Source of the DNA: Cunninghamella blakesleeana
Taxonomy: Eukaryota; Mucoromycota; Mucoromycetes; Mucorales; Cunninghamellaceae
Direction: 5' to 3'
DNA: 64,000 bases
Assembly (NCBI GenBank): GCA_017871115.1
Contig: JAFCIZ010000001.1
Coordinates: 3,453,501 to 3,517,500, forward strand
Within the stretch, counting starts at the first letter, position 1; each line of letters starts with the position of its first letter. A program made the position numbers and the translations under genes. The notes under the pieces are model-generated. The model was not told the DNA's origin. It made no database searches and was given only the letters and a program-made list of their open reading frames with translations. Below are positions 55,727-64,000 of this stretch, piece by piece.

Positions 55727-57259
55727 ATGAAATTTTCATTATTATCAGTAATATTATTGGTGGGCCCAAGTTTAATATTGGCCAAAAGTAATCCTTATTG
55801 TCAAGGTAAATTTGTTGGTGCTGACGTTTGTAAAAAGTTTGAATTCCATAAAGTTAAATCAGACGAACAACAATGTGGAAAAAATAAAAAACTTGAAGCC
55901 GAAGAATATCATGGTATTCAACAAAAAAATTGCACTACTTTTTATGATATTTCAAAATTACCGGGTCAAGAAGTCGATGGTTCTTCTGTAAAATTTATGC
56001 AGTTAATTACTAACGTGTAAGTTTGAGCACTGACGAAAGCAAATCATTATAGAGAATAAATACTATGCATATGTATATAATTAATGAATACCGATCTTTT
56101 TTTATTATTTTATAATTATAGTTTCGAAAATGGCGATACGAAAATGGGTTTTGCTGTAAGTACATTAATATAATAATGTATTTTTGGTGATTGTCGTTAT
56201 TAATTTCTTTTATTTATTCATTGATTTTTTAAAACATATATAGGCAAGTCAAAACATCGGTGATTGTCGAGGTTTTACTTGGTAATGAAGATTTATTTTA
56301 TTTTATTTTTTAAAAAAAAGACGATTCATATTAAAGTTTAATTTTTTTTTTTTCTAATTAATTTATTTAATTTTTTTATATATATAGTGGTTACATTGGT
56401 TTTACTACAGGAACTAATGATGCTGAAGTCGTTGTACGAGAATATGGGAAACGAGTTAAAAAGAATCCATTTGAAAAATATTTAAAAGAATTGGCTAGAT
56501 TAAGTTCTTTCCCATTCGGTGACCCTCGTAAAAGTGATACCTCTAAATTGGTTGGTTTCGATAAAGTATGGAAAAAGGTTGGTAAAAAGGACCCTGCCTT
56601 TGTTCAAACCCAATTAGATGTTGGTCATGCCATGTACTTAAAACCTGCTTTGAAGTATGCTGCTTCTGTTGGTGTAAAGTCAAATTTAGGAAAAGCTATT
56701 TTTTATGGTAAATATAAAATTAAATAAAAGCTGTTAATTAGTATAATTATCTATATTCATCATCATTTTCTTATTATTTTTTATTAATTAGATACTATTG
56801 TACAACATGGATGGCAAGTAAGTTGTATTTTTTTTTTCTGAAAAAAAAAATTCATATTCCTTGTAATTATTATTTATATGTATCATGTAACCTGATTCGA
56901 TTTATTTATTATTTATTTGCTTAATTTAGTATGTAGAACCATTAATTAATCTTCCACGAATTCTTCAATTGACTGGACCAAGAAAAGCTGGTGAAAGTGA
57001 ACAAAAATATTTAACCCGATTTTTAACTACTCGTCGTCAATTAGCTTGTTGTTATCCTGGTGATGTATGGAATGATTCTTCCTCAAGAATGGCTGATTTA
57101 CAAAATTTGGTAGATGATTGGAAGCGCAATAAAGATTTGAAAAAACCTATTAAACTTGTTGCCTTTGGTGTAACTGTCACTGGAAAGGAGCGTATTTCAC
57201 CCAAGAAATTACCTAAGCCTATGAATTTACCTATTCCTCAATGTCCTAATAAGCTTTAA
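55727..57259 (+). CDS. Secreted chitosanase, glycoside hydrolase family 46
   Basis: Six exons: 55727-56016, 56122-56155, 56244-56281, 56388-56707, 56792-56817 and 56930-57259 (TAA), giving 345 residues. Signal peptide (KFSLLSVILLVGPSLILAKS). The GH46 core is clear: KFMQLITNVFENGDTKMGFA (putative acid Glu), IGDCRGFTCGYIGFTTGTND (putative catalytic Asp in GDxRG), LVGFDKVWKKVGKKDPAFVQ, TQLDVGHAMYLKPAL and LTGPRKAGESEQKYLTRFLT. It cleaves beta-1,4-linked glucosamine polymers. Mucoralean walls are rich in chitosan, so the role is probably wall remodelling or scavenging. Catalytic residue assignment is by analogy with bacterial GH46 enzymes. The two Cys around the GDCRGFTCG motif replace glycines typical of bacterial enzymes. 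Strong call. Confidence 0.92.
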
Positions 57260-58798
57260 GCCAATAGGTATTATATATATATATAGTATACTATCATGAA
57301 AAAAAAAAAAAGAAATGAATGATAAGAATACCCCTCCCATCACTATTTCTCTCTCCTTTTTTTATTTATTTAATATATTAACATTTAACAATAGTACAAA
57401 TAATAAAACAATATAACCATGATATCTATTGTAAACTTTTATTATATAATAAAACTAGTAAGAATATCATTATCTAATAGTAAAACTGATTATATAAGTA
57501 ATTCTCTTGAAAAAGAAAAAAAGAGACAGTGAATGAAACGATATTTAAGATTTTTTTTAATGTAAATCAATTTAGAGCCAATCAATTTATTTCAAATTCC
57601 GTTTTTTTCCATCTCCTCAGATCATAAAATAGAATAATAGGCTTTCCATTCCATTCTTTTATTCTTATTTTTTTTACGTAATAAAACAATATAGCAAATA
57701 GCAATGGAAGCATAAAATAAATGATTTTTATTATTTTTATTATTATTATTTTCAATTTTAAAAAATGCATTTTTTTTATGAAGCAATCGATATGAGGTTT
57801 TAACAGATGGTAAACTTTATCAACATTTATTTGTAGGTTTATTTTCATATAGCAATCTCAAATATTGGCTTATTAACTATAGATAGAGTTTACCTGAATA
57901 TGACTAATTAAATAAATCCATCTATATCCGGGAACATTGTTTGAAAATGGACTCATATATAAAAAATGGGTTTATGAACTCTCGGTTAAAATTTCATGCC
58001 TATCAGCACAGTATCCATGGATATAAATTATTTTTTACATTTAAATATTTATACTTCAATTCAGCCTACTAATATTTAGGATTATTGTATAAAAATATAT
58101 TTTTACATATAAATATTGATTATATTAACGGACTGTTAAAATTTCACATTAAATAATTATTTATCAATGGAAATAAATAAATTTTTCACGAAATATTTAT
58201 AAAACAAGATGAACATATTATGCTATGTTCTCATATCTAATTTTATTTTAATGGTTAAGTCAATCCTGGCCTGATAATTGAAAGAGTAGCGGTGATTGAA
58301 AATAAATTGACCTTTTGATGCTTTTTTAAAAAATTGAAAACTTTTTTCCGATCTTTTCTTTTCTTTCCATTCCTAATTATTTTTATTAGTGTTGTTATTA
58401 TTTATTTACCTATTTTATTTACCCTTCCTTTTCTTTTTCTAAATCTTTTTATTTTTTCAAATTTAGTATATATATTTATTTTTTAAATAATTGTAGATAT
58501 AAAAAAAAAAAAAGTTATATATAGATTTAAAAAAAATTCTTATATTAAAAAAACCTTATATTAAATTATATAACACGTCAATAATTGAACTCCCCAAAAA
58601 AAAAAAAATAATAATAGATTTGATTTTTTAAGTAAGTGCTATATGATTAGTATATTATAATCATAATTATAATAATATAGTTTATTTATTATTGTGTTTT
58701 ATTTTATTTTCCAAACCGTATATAATTTTATTTATAATTTAGACTTTTTTTTTGGATAACGTAAATATAGAGAAAAAAGAATAAAGTTTAAAATATAC
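57260..58798. other. Intergenic region, 1.5 kb
   Basis: AT-rich. A short direct repeat GTTAAAATTTCA occurs near 57985 and 58136. A minus-strand open frame at 57582-57848 lacks coding character. No gene supported. Confidence 0.6.
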
Positions 58799-60768
58799 AT
58801 GGAATATCGTAGTTTGGGAAACTCAGGCCTTAAAGTCAGTGCTTTATCACTAGGATCATGGATAACATTTGGTAATTAAATTAATAATAATACTAATAAA
58901 TAATATAAAAATAAAGAGCAATGTAGATACAAGTAGACGTTATAACTCACCTTTATTGTTTTATTTATATAGGAGGTCAACTAACGCCAGGTAAATATAA
59001 AAGTTTTATTGTAATCATCATGACTAGTATCGATATTCAAAATATATAGGACATTGCTAGCACCCAAACTAAGAATATATATATATATATGCACATATAT
59101 TTTATTTATTATATAGAACAAGCAACAGAAATTGTAAAAACAGCCTTAGATCTTGGCATTAATCATTTTGATGTAGCAGAAAGTCATTCTGGTAATAACA
59201 TAAGAATATGAATAATAATAAAAATAAAAAAGAATGATATGAAGTAAAAAGAAAAAGAAATAGAGAGAGAAAAGGTATTTTTATTTTTATTATTTTATTT
59301 ATGATAGATTGATTGGTTTATATCTTTAATTTATTATCATTTTATAGGTGGACAAGGAGAAATAGATCTTGGATTAGCATTAAGAAATCAAAAAGGGTTA
59401 AGAAGATCTGATTTTGTCATTTCAACAAAAGTATTTTGGGGTGGAAAGGGACCTAATGATCGTGGATTATCAAGAAAACATGTATTTGAAGGAACAGTAG
59501 CTTGTTTACAAAGACTTCAATTAGAGTATGTAGATGTATTATATGCTCAACGTCCAGGTAATATATATATATATATACAATGAATTTTAAATGGAGATAC
59601 AAAAAGAAAAAGAGTACATGTATTAAATATATAATATATATATAGATCTTGACACACCTATGGAAGAAATTGTACGTGTATTTAATTGGTGTATAGATAA
59701 AGGTATGGCTTTATATTGGGGTACTTCTGAATGGCCTGCTTATATGATTGTTGAAGCGATTAGTGTTGCTAAACGATTAAATTTAATTGCCCCTATAACT
59801 GAGGTAACGCATACGATTTTTTTTTTTTAAAAAATAATAATAATATTAATATTGTTATAAATCCTTGTATATAAATACATTTATAAATTTTATTTTCTTT
59901 TTTATCAATTATTTAATTAGTCTCCACAATACAATTTGTTGAATCGTGATCGAGTAGAAAAAGAATATTGTCCTATGTATTCTAAGTATAAATTAGGTAT
60001 ATGCACATGGTCACCATTAGCTTCTGGTAAATATTTTTTAAATATTATGAAATGAAAAAAAAAAAAAAAGCGAAAGGTATATTGAATTGATTATGATCAT
60101 TTATATATATATATTTGATGTTGTTGTTGATGATGATGATGATATAGGATTATTGACTGGTAAATATAATAGTGGAACGATTCCTTCTTATACAAGATTA
60201 GCTATGGAACATCCAGTTATTAATCGGTTAAGAGTTGGGTTTTATAGTGAAGAAGGGAGAAGACAATTGCAAAAAGTGACAAAGATGTGTGTAAGTATTT
60301 TTTTTTTTTTAAAAAAAAAAAAAGATATATAAATGAAAGAGAAGGAATACTAAAAAAAAAACATTATTATTATTATCTATATTATTGTTTAATTAGGAAA
60401 TTGCCAAAAGAATAGGATGTACACCCGCCCAATTATCTATAGCATGGTGCTTAAAAAACCCTAATGTCACATCAGTCATTATAGGCGCTTCTACACCAGA
60501 ACAAGCTAAAGAAAATATTAAATCACTTCAATTATTACATTTATTAACCAATGAAGTTATGCAAGAATTAGAAGAAGTAAGTTCTTTTTTCTAAAAAAAA
60601 TAAATTATAAAAAACAAATAGAGAGAGAGAGAGAGAGAGGGATTAGAATGGGAATGGTTGGTTGCAATATATCTGATGACTGATTTTTTTTTTTTTTTTG
60701 CCAACCTTAAAATATTATAGATATTAGCTAATAAACCTGAAGCTGTATTTGATTTTAGAAAATCCTAA
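58799..60768 (+). CDS. Aldo/keto reductase, Kv-beta-like (AKR6 type)
   Basis: Nine exons: 58799-58871, 58973-58990, 59117-59191, 59348-59557, 59646-59803, 59921-60026, 60148-60290, 60397-60576 and 60721-60768 (TAA), giving 336 residues. Features: [20 protein letters not shown] start, [99 protein letters not shown] and [20 protein letters not shown]. This is the potassium-channel beta subunit-like branch of NADPH-dependent reductases found in fungi. The usual active-site Tyr of the F-D-T-A-D-x-Y motif aligns with FDVAESHS, so His replaces Tyr, as may the family Asp be replaced by Glu. Exon 2 is 18 nt. Family call strong; activity uncertain. Confidence 0.9.
58973..58990 (+). other. 18-nt micro-exon of the aldo/keto reductase
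   Basis: GAGGTCAACTAACGCCAG between AG and GTAAAT; encodes the Gly-Gly-Gln-Leu-Thr-Pro turn after WITFG. Confidence 0.8.
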
Positions 60769-61657
60769 AAAAAAAACGATAACCACCCTTTTTCACACAC
60801 CACCCCTATTATTATCATTATTATTATAATTATTATTATTATTTTATCTCGACAAAAAAAATTTTTTTTATCTCAATATCCTTTTTTTTTTTTACTAAAA
60901 TAACAAACAACATCATTATAAAAATCAGATTAATAAGAAATTTATATCAAAAACTTTAAAAAAAAACAAATCATGTTATTTCAAAAAAGAAGAAAAAAAA
61001 AAGCTTAAAAAATATTTTGAAAACCATCATATCACATTATTTTAATGAATCCGATTGGTTTACGTATCACTTTTTAAAAGAACATCAAACATATTAGCAA
61101 TATATCTCTCGGTCGTTGCCTTTTTTTTTTTTATTATTTTTAAGTATATTAGGCAAAAGGTATAAACGAATCATTCTTCTCCTCGGGAAGTGAGGCGGTC
61201 GGAGGATAAAAATAAGAAGGGGACGGAAAAGAAGGGAAAATAAAAAACAATAAAATAATTTTTTGACAACGAAAATCAATCTCCTCTTGCTCACTCTCCT
61301 CCCTCCTCCCCCCAAAAAAATTGATTTAAAAAGATAATGTTTTATATAAAGATGAGAAAAGAATGATGATGATGATGATGAATTATAAATGTTTTGAATT
61401 AAAAAAGTGGCTTGATAAACAAATAAATATAAATAAGAAAAATGCTACAACTTGCCTTTTTAAAAAACATGATTTTAATTAAATCTAACAAAAATGTGTC
61501 ACGTTTTTTTTTATTAGAAAAAAGAACGATAATAATGGTCTTTTTATATATATATTTATAGTTTTTTTTAATAATAATAATAATTATAATAATAATAATA
61601 ATATAAAAATAAATAATATATAATGTAATAATAATAAAAAAAGAATGTTGATAAAAA

Positions 61658-61688
<31 letters not shown>

Positions 61689-61876
61689 ATGTTTTGGATT
61701 ATCTTCGCGCGTAAAATGATATAAGATGATGTGGCATTTTAAAAAAAAAAAAAAAAAAAAAAGAATTGTTTATTCAGTTATACTCCTTTTGTGTTTCGTG
61801 TGTGAGTATAATATATATATTTAATATTTGTAATTCGTCAATCATCATAATATTTATTGTATATCATTTGATAAGA

Positions 61877-61908
<32 letters not shown>

Positions 61909-62224
61909 AAAGTTGACATTTTTTCCTTTCTATTTTATCTATTGATGGGATGATAAAAAAAAAAATGATTGATGTCATTTTTTTTAATATGAAAAAAAGA
62001 AAGAGAGAGAAAAAAAATAAAAAAGACCCAATTTTTTTTTTGAAACCAATCCAAATCAGGAAAAGAAGAGCTTTTTTTTTATTATTATTCTATTCTTTTC
62101 TCTTCTTTTTTATATCTACCTAATGATCAATCATGTTTTTTTTTAAAAAAGAAAAAACATGATATATATTTAGAATATATTTTATTTATTGACTCTTTTT
62201 AAACTATTTGTTTATTTGTTTTAT

Positions 62225-62350
62225 ATGCTACGCTCATCCTCTCTTTTATATTTTGTCAATCTAACTAAAAAGGAAACTGAACAAACATCATTTGAGTTCG
62301 AAAATCCATTCTTTTGGTGTTACGTTAACTCAGATCCATCATTTTGGTAA
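62225..62350 (+). CDS. Short open frame of 41 codons, doubtful
   Basis: Starts ATGCTACGC and encodes LRSSSLLYFVNLTKKETEQT and ENPFFWCYVNSDPSFW. Codon use is less AT-driven than the flanks, and its last Trp codon overlaps TTTTG/GTAAGT, a good donor site. No downstream exon could be found before the minus-strand gene. It may be a small protein, an orphan exon or noise. Confidence 0.25.
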   Translation: MLRSSSLLYFVNLTKKETEQTSFEFENPFFWCYVNSDPSFW

Positions 62351-62933
62351 GTTTCTTTTTTCTTATTCATTTTATCAAAAAAAACTTATTAAAAAAACCC
62401 CATGTTTGAATAAAAATAAAAGACTATCGGTTAAATGATTAAAAATAGAAGATTATAAAAAAGACATTATTCATTTTTTTTAATTAAATTAAAATGAGTA
62501 AAAAAAAAAAAAAACTATCTAATAAAAAAAAAAAAAGAAAAAAAAAATGATGATGTGAAAAAAGTATATATATATAAAACACACAGAAAGAAAATATTAA
62601 TATTAGGGAAAGGAGAAAAAGAATAGTAAAGATTATATAAATATATATATATAATAATAATAAAAAAAGAATAATAGTAATATAATGATTATATATAAAT
62701 ATATAAACAAATAAATAAAAAAGATATGATATTAAGAGAATGGAGTATATATTATTAATAGATAAAATAAAAAAGTAGATAGAGTGAGAGGAGAATAAGG
62801 GAAAGTAGAAAATAAATAAAAATAATAATAATAATAAAAAAATACAAAATAATAATAATTAATTAATTAAGTTTCATTAAACTTTTAAGAAATTTTTTTT
62901 AGTTGTTGCGTGAGAGAAAGAGAGCAATGACAA

Positions 62934-62970
<37 letters not shown>
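62934..62970. repeat. (TAG)n microsatellite
   Basis: About twelve TAG units, 60 bp downstream of the APSES gene's stop codon on the minus strand, so probably within its 3' UTR. Confidence 0.85.
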
Positions 62971-63030
62971 TGGAATAGTATTATATATAAATAGATAGTA
63001 GGTAGAGAGAGGAGATTATGAATTTTTTAT

Positions 63031-63886
63031 TCACCAAGATTGAGTATGATTATTATTATTATTATTGTTATTATTATTATTATTAATAGTTGTATGAGAT
63101 TGGGTATATGAACCATAATAATCTAAGGTTGCTTGATCAAAAGAAGCAGGATGATTAGTTGTATTCATAGAAGTAGAGAAAGGATATTTTTGTTGTTGAT
63201 GTTGATAAAGAGGTTCATGGAAAGAAGCGGTTGATAAACAAGGATGAGTATAATAAAAGGAAGAGTCTAAATTGGTATTAGATGGTAAAGTAGGAGCCAT
63301 AGGTAATTGTTGTTGAGGAGGAGGAGATGATAAATAAGAATTAGAAGAGGATATATTATTATTTGAAGTTGAAGTGGCTGTTGTCATGTTTGAATCATAA
63401 AATAAGGATTGTTGTGATGGAGTAGCAGGGGAAGAATCTGATACCGTTAATGAAAACATGGAACTACTTCCTTTACTTGAATAATCTATTAAGCTTTGTT
63501 GATCAAATAATGAATCAGATGATAATAAATGATCTGTATTAAATTGTTGTTGTTGTTGTTGTTGATGATCACGGTAAGGATAATAATTATTGTTATTATT
63601 ATTGTTATTATTGTTATTTGACATGGATGGTACAGAAGGAGTTAATGGTAATTGTTCTAAAGAAGTATGTTGAGATTGTGAATAACGATGAGGAGAATAA
63701 ATTTCTTCTTCGATTGAAGTATGTTGTTGTAAATATAATTGATTGGTAGGAATAAAGAAATTTGAATGAGGTGGAGCCATAGGGTTAGAGAAAAAGTAAA
63801 TAGAAGGATCATCTACAAATAATGGGTAAAGTAAATCTTTGATATTGTGTTGAATAGCCAAAGCTTTTGCACGTGAGAAGGTCACC
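63031..63886 (-). CDS. APSES-type transcription factor (StuA/Efg1-like), 3' exon only
   Basis: The last exon runs from 63886 (after a TATACAG acceptor) to a TGA at 63031-63033, adding 284 residues; upstream exons lie beyond the window. The first residues, VTFSRAKALAIQHNIKDLLY followed by PLFVDDPSIYFF, match the end of the APSES DNA-binding domain of StuA, Efg1 and Asm1 (WIP...ALxxA...IxDLLYPLFV). The rest is disordered: Gln, Asn and Ser runs with PLTPSVPS and PMAPT stretches typical of an activation or repression region. Family members control morphogenesis and sporulation in the nucleus. Only a short conserved segment is visible, so confidence is moderate. Confidence 0.7.
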
Positions 63887-64000
63887 CTGTATATATATAT
63901 ATATATATAAAATAAAATAAATATAAATAAAAGATTAGTATTTCATCTAAAAAAAAATATTTTTTTTTTTGTATTGGTTACACTATATTTGATTATTATT
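63887..64000 (-). other. Intron of the APSES gene
   Basis: Minus-strand intron sequence upstream of the last exon, with a TA run beside the acceptor. Its donor is outside the window or not recognisable. Confidence 0.5.

Larger units (their letters stand above)
60769..63030. other. Intergenic region, 2.3 kb, low complexity
   Basis: Convergent interval. Contains a GC-rich patch at 61180-61224, a T26 tract (61661-61686) and A22 tract (61741-61762) flanking about 54 bp, a 41-codon open frame at 62225-62350 that ends at a GTAAGT donor-like site, and purine-rich repeats. Part may be the long 3' leader or UTR of the APSES gene. Confidence 0.5.

Noticed and set aside
57582..57848. Minus-strand open frame of 88 codons
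   Set aside because: Composition is Ile/Lys-rich as expected from random AT-rich DNA; no splice context or recognisable motif.
61094..61315. Minus-strand open frame starting MGGGGRRVSKRR
   Set aside because: Composed of reverse-complemented purine-rich simple sequence; no homology recognised.

Overview
The window is nuclear DNA from an early-diverging filamentous fungus, most likely a member of the Mucorales (Mucoromycota). The DNA is very AT-rich, with long A, T and TA tracts. Genes carry many short GT-AG introns, and coding regions encode Asn, Gln and Ser runs. The gene content fits this placement: a tandem pair of secreted class 3 lipases of the Rhizomucor/Rhizopus type, a secreted GH46-type chitosanase, an APSES transcription factor, a CHMP7-like ESCRT-III protein, and HMG-CoA reductase with a fungal-type N-terminus. 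No rRNA, tRNA, CRISPR array or intact transposon was recognised. Exon models were built by hand from reading frames and splice consensus. In every complete spliced model the coding length is a multiple of three.

Layout. 1-3594: 3' part of a C2/Munc13-like gene (+). 5999-7831: CHMP7-like (+). 8227-9204: HUT1/SLC35B1-like transporter (-). 9741-14129: RAB3GAP1-like (+), followed after only 116 bp by DPM1 (14246-15755, +). 16314-17601: unknown membrane-anchored coiled-coil protein (-). About 18000-18720: decayed pseudogene (-). 19940-23714: HMG-CoA reductase (-). 24198-30733: 20-exon PX-PH phospholipase D (-). 31604-33499: CaM kinase (+), divergent from PLD. 33658-34559: dolichyldiphosphatase (-). 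34984-37413: ACH1-type CoA-transferase (-). 40536-42293 and 43939-45784: two lipases (+). 47355-48911: PA-TM-RING protein (+). 49575-52295: Sds3-like protein (-). 53028-54532: Cys-rich single-pass membrane protein (-). 55727-57259: chitosanase (+). 58799-60768: aldo/keto reductase (+). 63031-63886: 3' exon of an APSES factor (-), which continues beyond the window.

Two functional themes recur. One is ER isoprenoid and dolichol chemistry: HMG-CoA reductase, DPM1, dolichyldiphosphatase and the HUT1-like transporter. The other is membrane traffic and remodelling: Munc13-like, CHMP7, RAB3GAP1, PLD and PA-TM-RING. The neighbourhood may be coincidental.

The most interesting signals are not single genes. 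First, an 11-bp motif, CGG[A/G][A/C]TTTAAA, lies 78-384 bp upstream of six start codons and always points toward its gene; both promoters of the divergent PLD/CaMK pair carry one. Second, there are several tiny exons: 8 and 11 nt in the CaM kinase, 12 and 16 nt in PLD and 18 nt in the aldo/keto reductase. Three of these five encode residues in or beside catalytic or signature motifs.
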